Notes under the pieces: model-generated | Databases searched by the model: none | The model's input: only the letters and a program-made list of their open reading frames with translations | What the model was told of the DNA's origin: nothing | Made by a program: the position numbers and the translations under genes | NCBI RefSeq assembly: GCF_964204865.1 | Contig: NC_135250.1 | Location: 19,831,395 to 19,895,394 of the forward strand | Direction of reading: 5' to 3' | Origin: Styela clava | Taxonomy: Eukaryota > Chordata > Ascidiacea > Stolidobranchia > Styelidae | Length of the DNA: 64,000 nucleotides | Shown: piece by piece, positions 1 through 13,400 of the stretch | How positions within the stretch are numbered: position 1 is the stretch's first letter | Layout: every line of letters begins with the position of its first letter

Positions 1-64
1 TTCATAAACATAAAATTGCCGATAACATACCAATATTGTCGTTTTACATATGGAATTATATACA

Positions 65-66
<2 letters not shown>

Positions 67-99
<33 letters not shown>
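67..99. repeat. (TA)n microsatellite
   Basis: An uninterrupted run of about 16 TA dinucleotides is read directly from the sequence. It is a simple repeat with no gene nearby. Confidence 0.95.
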
Positions 100-101
<2 letters not shown>

Positions 102-452
102 CACTCAGAGAATATTTCGCTTCTTTCTCGCGGTGATATATTCATTTCAGTGCTTTGTTAGGGCATGGGTGCAACAATGATCGCTAGTTTAGTCACTGAT
201 ATTTTACGCGCAATAAATTCGAAATTTAGTCGAATATTTCGACATAATGATGAATTGTTCAAGGAATGAATTATATTTTTACTTGGTAACTCGATATTTC
301 TATTCTCCTTACCGCATCGCGCACGTATGCACTGCAGTCATATGCACATCGTTTCCCCGGAGCCGAGATGGATCAGGTTATCGAGTTCTTTATTTCGGTT
401 TCATTAACTTTGGAAATCGGAAAAGTAAAAAATATGTAACTTGATGGTTTCG

Positions 453-652
453 TTACATTTGAATCCACGTACATTTGAACCCACGACAATTGCACCCGAA
501 TATTATTGCACCTATGGAATTTTTTTACGGATATTTGAACCCATACTAACTCTAACCCATGGATTTTAGCACCATCGTATAGAATATAGATTGAACCCGC
601 GGATATACGGGTGCAATTGTATGGGTTCAAATGTACGTGGGTTCAAATGTAA
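453..652. mobile_element. Inverted-repeat MITE, about 200 bp
   Basis: The left end begins TTACATTTGAATCCACGTAC and the right end is its imperfect reverse complement, finishing ACGTGGGTTCAAATGTAA. Both arms also carry a second motif, CAATTGCACCCG on the left and its complement on the right. The whole unit is therefore a terminal inverted repeat of about 45 bp per arm around a short spacer. There is no coding potential. I could not define a convincing target-site duplication, so the superfamily is unassigned. Confidence 0.75.
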
Positions 653-3600
653 GGCCACAAATTGATTCATTATCGATTGCGAGTTTCTACGGGACTGACT
701 ACTAACTTTCTTCAATTCTTTTGTGTCGGTGGATCCGTATGCATATTACGCAAGCATGCTGGAGTGAATCCTATCCTAAGTGATTCATCATGTTGTTGAT
801 TGTTTTACACAAATCTTCAACGTTTATGAATATTGAGAGAGATAAAATATGCTAGAATAAGACTGCGTCAGCGAAACGGCGTAACAGTTAGTTTAGGCGA
901 CACACGGCTGTTTGTGCAGTCTCGGTTTCATATTTCACATTCAAAGATGCTATCTGTTATTACGAAGAAGATGTCAGGATATCAATATTTCGTAATGCTT
1001 CCTGGTGCCTAACTGCAATAGGCAAATAGGCACGTATAGTTTAGAGGAGTGGCGGTAGAGGTGCTAAGCTGCCTTCCCGCCTTGTGTATAAATGGCTATC
1101 CATTCATGCCAACGGTGTGTATACTTGTGTTTCGCGAAAAAAAAATTTGACCGTGTGATTATCATGAGAAAATTTTCATCGAAACTCCGTATTGTGCCTG
1201 ACATCTGTATTCAACACGGGTATTGAGTAATTCACATCAATTGCTTTGAAGATATTTTCTCACATATTGCTCACTCAAATTTTGTTAACGCCTTTTGCTC
1301 GGCCTTGTGTAATAGAACATACGCCTTACTCTAAGATCTCTATTATTTATAATCCAACCTTCTCTGATACAAAAACACTATAAGGTCAGGCATTACTGGC
1401 AATACTCCGTTATATTGCATCCGTGTCTGCTTTTTGACCTCAAAAGTCATAAAATAGGTCATCTTTCCGCATAGCTTGTGACAATTTTTCACTTATTGGT
1501 TGTGCTAGTTGTAGTTGAGCCGCAGTGCTTGTGGCGCTAAAATTTATTGCTAATTACACAATACTCAGAGTCGACTAAAGTTTAGATTAGACGCACAATT
1601 TTGCCATTAAAGTTGGGGGCGCTGGTATATGCCTTCCGACTAATCGGAAATATAATCATATTTGACCTTAGATGACAGCATGGTCGTGTCGTTGTGCTAC
1701 ATTCAACACCAGGCTTGGTTGGACTCGTGTACGATGGGCTACTGTTCAGACTCTCTTTAGTGACAAATTATTCGAATTTGACGATTGTGATTCACGCAGT
1801 TGCCGTTGAAACAATTATTATTACATGGGCTGTTCAATATTTGAGTGCGGAATAAAAGTCGTGCACTACGAGAAGTGCGCTTAAACGCAGACCAGGCGCT
1901 TTTGAAAAATATTAGCGATGTACACTCCAAGGCAATCCAATACATTGCCTGTGGATAAATTCGAGGTGCAAGGATTGGATAAGCAACGACGATTCTTTGC
2001 ACACTGGTGGAAACAGCTACAGGGCCAATGCACCCCTGAAAAGTTCAAATGTATTAAGGGGGGATTGTGCCCCAAGTTTGGACCCGTCAAAGTAGTTGTA
2101 CGACGCAAAAGATAGATTAATAATAAATTTCAGCCTAAATGGAATATCAGTAGCCTATTTTCTGAAATTAATTTAACTAATACTGAAATTTTCTGACTTA
2201 ATTTAGCAAATACAATCGAAACGTTCAATTTTTGTCTTCATTCATGCTATTGTCATGGTTTATCTGTGGCCCAAATATGTAAAAGTTCTAGATCAATTTC
2301 TGAGCGCGTGTTTCCGCAGACGTGCAATGCTGCTAACAGTTTCCAGCACTATTAAACACTTTGGGAAATCCATTGAATTTACGCCGTATATTCAACAAGT
2401 GCTGTAGTTAGACCATTTGTGTCAACGAATTGTGCTTTTAAATAAGAACTGTATGTATGATCAAATATAGGTATTATAATTTTTTCTGTCCTGTTGTATT
2501 TTTCACTTTTAATACTTTTGGTAAATTTACGTATTTTTGCACATGGCGTGTGGTGCAATGCATGTCATGAGAACTCTAATGACAGGTACTTATGACGCAA
2601 TGAATTAAGCTGGAGATGAAGGCAGTTCAAAATTTTTGAGGTGCAGATTTATTATAGTCACAATAATTGATGAGGAAATAATAGATTAGTGTATACCAAG
2701 TAGTGTTACCTAAAGTTTGAATGACATTTTGTATATTTAAAATAAATAGCGTCATTTTCGAAAAGCGTTCTGTCGATTGCATATACTGCAACTGTTTACC
2801 AGCATAGTTTGACGCACCCTCGCCTGGTTCGAAATTAATGAAGATTTGAAGGTGATATCTCTAATCTTGTTAAGTACGTTGAATTCAGTATTGTCAGCTT
2901 CTAATTTGTTTATTATCGTTTTGAATAATCGTTATGTTAGTTTATTTAAGCTCGGAAGCTTATAATACGTCTGTATATGAAAAAAAAAGAAACGAAAATA
3001 ATAATTTATCAAAAACCAGTTTTGGCGTTTCACAACGACAGCCTTGATATTATTCTGTAGTCTAGTTAGGATTTGTGAATCAATTTACTACGTTATCCTA
3101 TCTGCCGCCGCCAGTCAGATATGTCAATGTCGAAGTCTACTTAATATGAGTCTACTTTAATAGGGATACGATTATTAAGAGTTTAAATATGTAATATATA
3201 TAGCATCTCTGGCAGTGTGTACTAAACTCTCTACAGAATTTACTACATTGGCTTTCGTTTACCAAAATTTATTGTTTTTTGGCTTTGATTTCAAACTCAA
3301 ACGAGAGCTGATCCCGAAAAAGTGACTTGACCCGAAGATTACTCACAAATGTGATGAAAACAGAGCGAATGACAATACATCGTGAGTGGTTTTATTTACG
3401 TAATGGAAATGAAGAAGACAGATGCCAAAATTAGGTTTGAAGCAAATATATATGGTCTAGACATGTAATGGTAGACGGGTAGTTGAAACAATTTTCCGTA
3501 ACAACTGGAAGTGTTTACATTTATTGCATTATAAATTAAAACACTCCTTAAACTAGTACCAACGATTTATTGTTCAAAAGTATCAAAATTGTGTAAACAG

Positions 3601-4395
3601 GTACCTGGCCACATAATTACGAGGACATTCTCCAATGCGCTCTCTTCGATAGGGTCAAAGGTTAAACCACTTGAAACGCGAGGCGAAGTATTTAACATTG
3701 TACTTACAAGCTACTCGAAAGATCAGTATAATGTCATTGAAAAGTTCGCGGAACGATCAAATTTGTTTTCCCTCTGGTAATTTTAAATTTCGATCATTGT
3801 CTCTGGAGAAAATTAGAAACGTGATATAGGTCACCAAAGTGGTTGCATTTGATTCGAACTGTTTCCTCTGAATTTCTCTATATTTCAATGAAGCAAGGCT
3901 GTCTAATAATACTCCAGCAGGAGAATATGTGAAGCCGGACATGCGCCCCAAATAGAGCTCTACTTCATTATTCGATTTATTTATATTTCGAAGACCAGCT
4001 TTTTTGCGAGGTCCCAATACATGCTAATATTAAACTCTTATCCATGCAGTGGAGCTAGTTTCAGATTTTAACACAATACTTTCGGGTAAATTTTAGAATT
4101 TGTCGGAATAAAAAATACTTAGTTCAATAGTTATTACAGAAGGCGACTGCGGTTACTGAACAGAAGATTTTAATTAAATTATTGTTAAAACTCAATTCGT
4201 GAAATTTTGACCGTTTCGTGCTTTTGTTTCCCCGGCTTTGTTTCAAGCTGTGAGTAACGGCTTAAAAATGGAAATTTGTGAAAAGATGTAGAATTATTAG
4301 TAGGATGAGATAAGTGAACTCCAACTGCGAGGGAATAGTTTTCTTTGTTGATAACAGCCATTTTTTGTCGAAATTGTTCTGACAGTAGTGTTTCC

Positions 4396-4496
4396 AAAAT
4401 ACGTGTACCAAAAAGGCGCACAACCTGAACCTAGTATGTGTACCAGATTAGGGTTCAGGTTGTGCGTCATCTTGGTACACATACTTCAAGAGCGCC
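4396..4496. mobile_element. Palindromic MITE, copy 1
   Basis: Two arms of about 40 nt, each containing the core GCGCACAACCTGAAC or its complement, flank a short spacer, and the unit ends in AGCGCC. The arms could fold into one long hairpin. The same unit recurs at 5889-5980 and 51198-51328, and longer relatives occur at 23589-23790 and 57768-57981. This is therefore a dispersed family rather than a chance palindrome. Confidence 0.8.
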
Positions 4497-5888
4497 GTTT
4501 TACCTGCTCTAAATTCATTAGTGCAAGAGTGGCTTATTAAATTCAGGAAGGAGTTAAACTCCTGCTTTACTATGGCAAATTGGATTCCAGCGGCTAAAAA
4601 TGGCTGGGGAGGTGGGCTAATTACTTCACTGAAATATATTTTTGCCACATCATTTTTACAAAATGTTAATTTGAATTTCAATCTGTCACCAGATGCGATC
4701 TTAAGTTAGTTATACTCCCGTTTAATTTAGATCTTTCACTGCTTTATTCTATTGTGATGAAGAGCCGCCCTTGACCGGGAAATAATGGCTGCATAAGAGC
4801 ATTAGGGAAGTTAAATCTATCAAAATCGCTTTATAAGTCAACGAGCGTTGGTTTAAAATCACGGCATTGTTACGTCACATAACATTCTATAACTTGGGCC
4901 AGCGATAACGTGTCCCCTCATTGTATGTGTTATGTATGGATCGTACTTCTTAGAAAATTGGATTATGATGCAATTTTTGTTCGCTATCGGGGCTTGTAAC
5001 TAATCACAATTTAATAAACAGCCTTGCGAATTGAGACGCAGCTGCATTATTTGTTTTATTTTATTCTTTGTTGCTGTCCATAATTTTGGACAAGTCAAAG
5101 AAGGTGAGGTATAGATGGGATGACCGTTTAACGGTTTTGGCAATGAGACAGCCATTGGTTTCAAATAGCAGACTAGACAAGGGAGAATAAAGTGGCGGAT
5201 ATAGATGTTACTGTGTACTTTTGGCTAGCAATAATTTGCGTACTGCACATTTACGTACGTTTGTTTGTAGGCAAATTCTTGTAACTGTGAGAACCTAATA
5301 TATATCTAGATTCACATTTTCACATCAATATTTTTATTATAATTTTTTTGCCGCTGACAAAATGTTAAGTTTAAACGGCACGTAAGTTTCGTCATGTTAT
5401 GGGAATTGGAAATATTGTTATTGTTGAAATCTGGAAATCATAATACGTAAATGAACAACGACAGCCATGACTCATATCTGGCGGAAAATCGTCCAGTCAC
5501 TGAAACCTTCCTTGTCAAAATAAAACGTCTGCGATTTGTCTCAGTGTCATTTATTGCCTTATTGTGGGAGGTCTTCAATTCTATTATCGAAGTGTATTAT
5601 TTTCGTGGTTTTAATCAAAATTATTCGTCAAATATTATGCTCCCCGCGCTTGGTCTAACGATAATCACACTTAACCGATTCTGAGTGTCTGTACAACTTG
5701 GACGCGAAAATTTTATGAAAATATGTAGAAAATCTATATCGAGACATTTAAGTAGCCTAGTTTTTATGGCGACAAATGAAATTCGCAACTATAGCGTGCG
5801 TCCTTGCAGGACAACAATTATTTTACCTAGGATGAAATAGCGAAAACGGAATTTCGCGCTCATCGTGAGAGGCAGAAGATGGACCTGC

Positions 5889-5980
5889 AGAAGTATGCGT
5901 ACCAAGATGGCGCACAACCTGAACATACTGGTTAGGGTACAGGTTGTGCGTCATCTTGGTGCACATACTTTGGGAGCGCC
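5889..5980. mobile_element. Palindromic MITE, copy 2
   Basis: This is the cleanest copy of the family. The left arm runs from AAGTATGCGTACCAAGATGG through CGCACAACCTG. The right arm is its near-perfect complement, ending in CATACTTTGGGAGCGCC. The spacer is about 15 nt. It has no coding potential. Confidence 0.85.
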
Positions 5981-7424
5981 CAGAAGATAGTATTAGTGTG
6001 AAAAGCATTTCATAAAAAGAGCAAGCTGGAATATGTAGGCTACTTAAACTTCCTGTACTTATGTTCCCCAAAATAAAACTCAGCAGAGCAGCTAAATATA
6101 GACAGCTTTTGTAATTTATGTTGCGGTAAAATTCACAGCAGTTAGGTTAATTTAATTTAACACAATTCAATAGAATTTAACCCGTCTAGTCACGTAAAAA
6201 TACACATTAAATTCAAATGTGTTTACACAAAGCCATGCCCATGTTTACGGAAACATTGCAAAACAAGTTCGCGCTCAGACTCTTTACTGAACTTTCTTGC
6301 GCACGCGACTTCCTGCTGAGAAACAGTGTTAACGATCATAAAGCCTGGATATTGCCGATGTCGAGAGACAGAATTCATGGCGTCACGGTAAAGCAAGTGC
6401 AAATTTTTTATCAGATTAACCTTGTAACTAGAATGAAGAGAATTTTAAGACGTCATTTAGTCTTAGGATATGGTGAAAAACCATACCTATACTGAGAAAT
6501 ATGGCGCGGAATACGAGCTACAGAAACGTGGTGCTAACAAATGTTTCGCACTGGCGAAGCGAGAGACCAGGCAGGCGCCACGCCGGCTCGAGCGTTTCGG
6601 CTGCCTTCCCGGAGTTCGCTATCAATTTATCTCGACAACTGCGATCGATATTGGTTAGTTATAGCACCCCCGAAGGCCAATCCTTTTCATTTGAGACATA
6701 AAATTGATGGAAATATCGAGGAAAGTCGTCAGTAAAAACCTCTTCTTGATAGATTAGCGAATACGAGTCAGAGATTCGCATACATGACACAGCATTCAGC
6801 CTTTAGTTAGAGAGCAACGTGTCCTAGAAATATTTCAAATAATTTATTCATTACGATAATCAGAATGGGAGATTAATTTTAGTGTCATTTACCTTTGCGT
6901 CACCAGTACGGCACGGCACCTTTTGCAATCCTACCAAGTTTCAGAACCACACGAGAATGATATGCTTCTTGAGCAAATAGTTTCTATTCTCGGTTTTCAT
7001 TTATATGGATACACTGTGGCAAATTGATTTTGAAACCGCATAAATTTTTTATGCCATATCACCGTATTTCTTTTGATATTGGCAGTGTATGGCAGTCACG
7101 TACAATATTTCGTATAATAGTCGTAAACTTAGTGATTGTTAAGGTAAATTATTTATTGTATGTAATATTATATTCAGAAATGCATGTAAATTCCCACCCA
7201 CGAGGCCGAAATATGCCGGTACCTTAGGGTCCGACGGTGAGCTTTTGCTGTACTAGGGAATGTCTTGTTCAAGTGGGCAAAAAAGAATTGTTTGGCTACT
7301 TGATGAATATGATATGAAAAGCTTCGTTTTCTCGTTGACATGTTTGAGTTCATATTTTCTTGTTCATCTTTTAGCAGGTATTAGTTTTAAGAAATATATA
7401 ACACAAGTAGAAACTGTGACAAAT

Positions 7425-10400
7425 ATGGCGGATGATTTAATTTTCTCTCCGCAACCTCGAATGTTTATAGACCTCATACCACCAGAAGAAGAATTTGAGA
7501 ACGTTACCATACCACTGGAAGGAGAGGAATTATGTGAACCGCTGAAACAATCCTATTTACTTGTTGTATCTGTTGCTCCAGGACTGGTGGCGGTTGAAAA
7601 TCTTGCGTTTTTGTTTGCCGTGCTGCTGTACAGAAAGAAACTGAAGCACAATAACGTATACACGTATGTCACGAGCGCACTCATTGCCAATGTTTTGACG
7701 AGTTTGTGGGCGTTCTACCACTTTATCAACTACTACTTCGGACTAGAAAGCAAGGAACCAACTCATTGGTGGGCGTTTCGTAAGGGTAAGTGCGGTGTTT
7801 CTAATAGTATCTGTGTTCTGAAGTATTTGGAACAAAATTCAAATACGAAGAATTTGTTATTTTCTCGGCAGTTATCTCTTCAAAGCTTATAGAATTCAAA
7901 CATCTTAAATATTATCCAAGGGAATGAAATTATGACATAAACTTTTTTTAAATACTTGAATTTAGTACATTTGAATAGCGTTAATTTGGATTTCTGAGAA
8001 ATTTTCACTTGCAATTTGAACATGTGAAGGGCGTTTTAACAAGTTTCAGATCCACGTTTCTAAAGCAATGTGTCGTTATTAATTAGTAGTTGGCTGATAA
8101 CTTTTGTATTTTATCAACTCGAATATCATTTATCCATACCCAATGCCAAGGACCAAGCAAAGTAATATGGAAATATTTTAGATATGATCTCACGGTTAGC
8201 AATTGTATTTTCACGGTTACTTAGTCCCGCGGTAAAGAACGGATGTTGAAATCCGGGATAAATACTTTTATTAGCATTTTCATCCCCCCTCATTTTCAAA
8301 GATCAGTTAGAATTTTTAATCAAGTTATTTCCAACGCCTAAGTATTGCACGTAACTATGTTGAGGAAATGCCGAAATCCGAAACTCTGTATAGAATAACT
8401 CATTAGAAATAAACTCAATTTCCTGATGATTGCAGTTAGAAGTCGACAGTAAAATTAACTATATTTTTGAACATATTAGCTAAAATATGATTTGATACCA
8501 TGGATAATCGAGCCACATCTATTAAAAACACGCTTAAATTTCCTCATTTACGAAATGTGATACCACGTAATATTCACGTTAATAACTAAACTTCCCGCGA
8601 TTCAGAAGCGGTGATACAATATTGTGTTCATTATGCAATCAGCTTTTCCATTGTTTCATTTTTTTTAATTACCGTTCATTGGAAGTAACACGAGGCGACG
8701 GCGTACTGTATCCGCCTGTTTTATGATTTATATCACGAACTGCGCATGTTGGACTCGGCGCCTTTTTGAAATGAGACGCTGCTTTGAGTGTATTCCAGTA
8801 AATGACACGTATACATATTAGAACTGAGTTCAAATTAGTTATATATCTGTACTCCTGAAAAATATTTTAACATCTGGACGCTTTTTAGGTTTGGCTTGGG
8901 GTTTCATCTAAAACACGATCATCTAATTAGATTCTAATTTGTGTGTGAATGGCTTCGCTGCCGATATTTATCAACGCTATTTACTAGTAAGGCTCATTTC
9001 ATACAAAATGTCATGATTTTCCTGCATTTTCTTACTTGGACTGGCCGTATTACAAAAGTGGCCGCTGGCAAATTTGAAATCACAGACATGGCCTATTTTT
9101 CGCGATACCTCGAGGCTCGAATCCACAAAATATTTTAATTGTAGTTGTGAAGCTCCATTAAAAACATAATATATTACCGAACTCTTTCCTCAACAATATT
9201 TATTGTATATTATCTATATATACAATTTGCTTCAAATCAGCATTATTTACATTGTTCCAATTATATGTTATTTATAGTTTAGGAAAATTCAAACTCGTTT
9301 CACAAATTTGACGTCAATTGAGTTTGTCGGAAATAACTGTCAGATGCAGAAGTGAAAGATTAGCTTATCAGCATATTTTCATACTAAATAACACAGCTGA
9401 TGTTAGAAGATTTTACTGATGGGAAATGGCAGCAAGTCCATTGCAATTTATGGAAATTCCACATACCAGGATTTTTTGTTTTGTAGCATTTAAACATTCC
9501 ATTACAGTATTACACAGTTCATTATATGTGCCGTAGTTGGTTAGGTTGGACAGAACCCCCCACTGGTATCGTGCTGAAGCGTAAATAGCAAGCTTATGTT
9601 TCCAAATTCATTTAAAAACACTTTGGCATTCATAAACTCATCAGGCTGCACCAAATAAATACAAATGTTTACATACGTTACTGGACCGATTTCGGTCCAG
9701 AAAATTTGCAAAATTAAAAGATTCGAATGTGTTGAAAGACTGAATTATGGATGACTCAAAATCTTTAGAAGCGATGTTTGAAAGCCGTATCAATCAAAGT
9801 GTATGATACCTAGTTATTCGCAAGTAAATATCTCTTGACGTTGGATTAGTGTTGCAGTTCAATGGTTTTATCAGAAATGATCAACGACCAGTCATATTCG
9901 GCTCATAATTGGCCACGTAAAACCAATGATAGTTTTGGTCGGAGTTTTGGTTGAACGTAATATTAATTGGTCATCTGCGCATGACAACCAGCACATAAGA
10001 CATGTTATATTTAGCTTCTATCTATGATTTGCTTCCAAAGGTTGAAGTTCAAGTAATCACTGCAATGCAAAGTGTACAAAGTGTTTTGAAAAAACGAAAC
10101 TTTCGGAGTTTGTTTTCCCCTAGACCGGGTGGTGTGGATTTGAGAGCACACATTCAAATACCTGTGAAATCTATCTGCCGATAATTATTCTTCAGCTTGT
10201 GGCGTATCCATTGCAGTCGCTCTAATGTCCTAAAGCTTTTCATCATCATCTAAGTCATAAGTAATTCCGGACGGCTAAAATGCTAGGCACAGTTGGCTAA
10301 TATTGAATAAAAAGCTTGGTTTCGGCCTTAGTATTTAGGACAATTTATATATATTTTGAGTAAGACTGAACGGGCGTCGTGGCAGGATGAGACAATCATA

Positions 10401-13400
10401 GAAGGTCCATAGACGGCGATAAAAATTAAACGCTGTTGACAATCTTTTATCTTCCTATTTCATTAGCTTATTAGCAATGTACAATATGAAGAATTAATTA
10501 TTTCATTACATCATGCCGAATTAAAATATTTCGCGGTATATCTAAGGCAATTGTACATTTCAAAGATAATTGAAACACATTATATTGATGGGTGATGATA
10601 GCTGGATTGTTTTCCCGTCATTTGAATGAGTCGACATTGTTACGTCATTGTGTCGACCAGGTACGATCCATAGTAAAACGTTCTATAACCTGATCAAGTG
10701 TAATTGAAGTACGATTCCATGTATGGGCGAGTGACGATGAGTGAGATGGATAATATTTTGATACGCTTTTCCTCTTTCGGTCCTGGCATGACCGACTATA
10801 CGTTTAGTCAATCAATTTACAACTGGCTGAAGATCATTTGTCCATGTACTTCATGTCAGCGATTTGTTTTCCATTGGGAATTTCCTATTTATTTTACTCC
10901 CCGGGGAAAAATTTTGGCTCGATAGTTTTCAACTACTCATATCATACCAGTTACTTACTAGTTACTGTGAAACCGAAAGTCGTAATTTGTAGAATGGTTG
11001 GCCATGAGTGGAATTGTTCATAATTAGGATGTGCTAAATTAAAAACACAGTTTCTGTCATGGGGACGCTTATACTTTTGGGCAATCAAGTATGGTTGATA
11101 TTAATATTTTTTGGCATAATTGATCTAATCTAGTTGGCAAAGAACTTTACCGCAAAAATTTCGTCAGAACCAAATATACCAGATTTGGCGGCACTTTGAT
11201 TGGCGGGTAAGGCGAAAATTGACATATTGCCCTCGACTGTCAGATATGTAAAAGGACAAAAGTAGTCAAAACAAATCGAATAACTCACATGGAGTGTATT
11301 ACTCCGATGCAAAATATGAGAAAATAATTGTTCCTAAATTGAATTTTTCGTAGTGAATTACGTTTGTTGTAAATGTCAATGCACATGCTATACACGACTA
11401 GACTTGATTTAAAACGAATCGACCTTATCATTCGATTACTTGAACATGATACATACAGAAAAAGTTGAGTACAACACAAAGCTATTTCTTGACAGTAATT
11501 TGTCGTAGTTTTTAAAACGAATTTTTCAAGAATATTCTTGCGCAAACGGGACTTATCGCAAACTATTTTTGGAGCAAAAATCTAGCATACTCTGGACTTT
11601 ATTCACAATATGAGCTTCTACATTTTTTTTTCTCAAACTTTTTAAAATCTGGAATATACATGCACCAGATGCTTTATATCAGCCATAACGCCCAGTAACA
11701 GGATTTACTCATTGCCTTAAATTGTAATATAATATTGGAATTGGCTTAACCTTTAAACTTTTCAGTCGGCCTTCAAATTGTATTGAATATTTCGGAATTG
11801 GCTTAACCTTTAAACTTTTCAGTCGGCATTTAATTCGCATCGCTTATTATTATGGATCGGGGGGATGAAAAATACTTTAAGGGGAAAAATAAGCGGGTAA
11901 ATAGGTTTTCGATGTGGTATATGGGATGAGATCATCCACGATGGATAAAAATATTACCATGTTTTACTATATTATATATTGGGTCACTTTAACAAAACAA
12001 AAAAACGATGATTCAATTTTTCTGTTTTTAGTAACGTAAAATTTTCCGGCGTTCTACAACAATCCCAACTAAAAATAGACACTTCGTAAATCAGATCGCG
12101 ATGGTCCTTGAAATCTCCTAATTTGTAAAAGCTTAATCAATTTCATGTTCTGTGATCTTTATTTTATAGGTATGACAGCAGGATTCAGTCTCATTTTATG
12201 TGGTAACATTGGACTCCTCATTTATGCTATTGAAGACAACACTTATATGGTCGGAAGATTGGTGTCTGGAACCATCACCACCATAAAGTCAAATAATAGG
12301 TTGGTTTTGGTTATATGCTTGAAAATATATTTTAAATCGAATATCTTCTGTGGCATAGCTATTATTATCAAAGTTCTTGCCAGTTTTCATTTTTTTTTTA
12401 ATCGAAGTGAGTTGTTTCGGCCTTCCTATTTCCAAAGACGTGCCGGGCAAAATTTTGACAATGACTGAACAGCGTTGGTAGAGCAAGGGCCATCGTGGGT
12501 TGGGCACAATTTGTGTGGCTTAAATTTGGACACTGCTATAGATTGAATTTTCGTTCAATACCCAGAACCGTCAACCATTGCTTTAAATTTGAAAAAAAAG
12601 TCTAATATGGATTCCTTTTATTCGTAATTTTTCTTGTCTAGTTTAACTTGAGACAAATGGTCCCTTGAGATTCAGTAACAAGCGTATGTCGATATTTTTC
12701 TCCACTGGAAAGTTAAGTCGATTATGTGCTATTATTAACTTTGAAAAGAATGTTTCGATTCAAATGGGGTAAGATATCTTTAGCCAAATATGTAAAGTGA
12801 TCCGCATCATGCATGGAATGGCGATAAAATCAGCGGAAATTTGACTGACAGGCGTTTCATCAATTATGCGGTGTTTCTTAAAATATACATCGACTCAGGA
12901 AAATGCAAAAGTTTGATTGAAGGACAATTATAGGCCTTAGCTTGGCATTATTGAGATGTATTCAGGGTCATATTTAGACGATGAGAGGTGCTAGGGCAGT
13001 TTCCTTCACCGCCTTTTATATCACGACCCACTTGGCACAGCCGATATTTTTCGCGACCCACAGAAACTAAAATAAAGATAATGTAAAGTTTGATATTACA
13101 AAAACTATCAAAAAAAAAAATAATAATAAAAAAATTGACAATACCCTAATGAGACAGTTGTTGTGTTAGGCTTCAAACAAATAACCTTTTGGGAAAACTT
13201 TTCTCTTGGTCTTCATGTTAATTGAAACCTGTGATTAAAGCCGACTGAGAGCTTCACGAGAATGCATTTCATTAATTTTTTGACTCATTTTCACGCCTAT
13301 TTGCAGTTATATTACCGCTAGCGACGAAGAATGAGCGAATGTTATTTTTATAGTAGAATTCTCAGTATTTTTTGTGATTGATTTACATCGTTCTCACTTC

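Larger units (their letters stand above)
1..7377. other. Intergenic region left of the GPCR gene
   Basis: I see no supported protein-coding gene in this stretch. The open frames are short and resemble nothing I recognise. The longest ATG-initiated ones are a 65-codon basic frame at 1918-2115 and a 92-codon frame at 6217-6495. Recognisable contents are a (TA)n tract at 67-99, an inverted-repeat MITE at 453-652, two palindromic MITE copies at 4396-4496 and 5889-5980, and a GC-richer patch near 6540-6690. An undetected 5' UTR exon of the receptor gene could lie here. Confidence 0.6.

Noticed and set aside
1918..2115. 65-codon basic open frame beginning MYTPRQSNTL
   Set aside because: It has an ATG and a stop, but resembles no family I know. 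Adjacent frames are equally open, and there is no splice or promoter support.
6217..6495. 92-codon plus-strand frame
   Set aside because: No recognisable motif or domain, and composition like the surroundings. A chance frame cannot be excluded.
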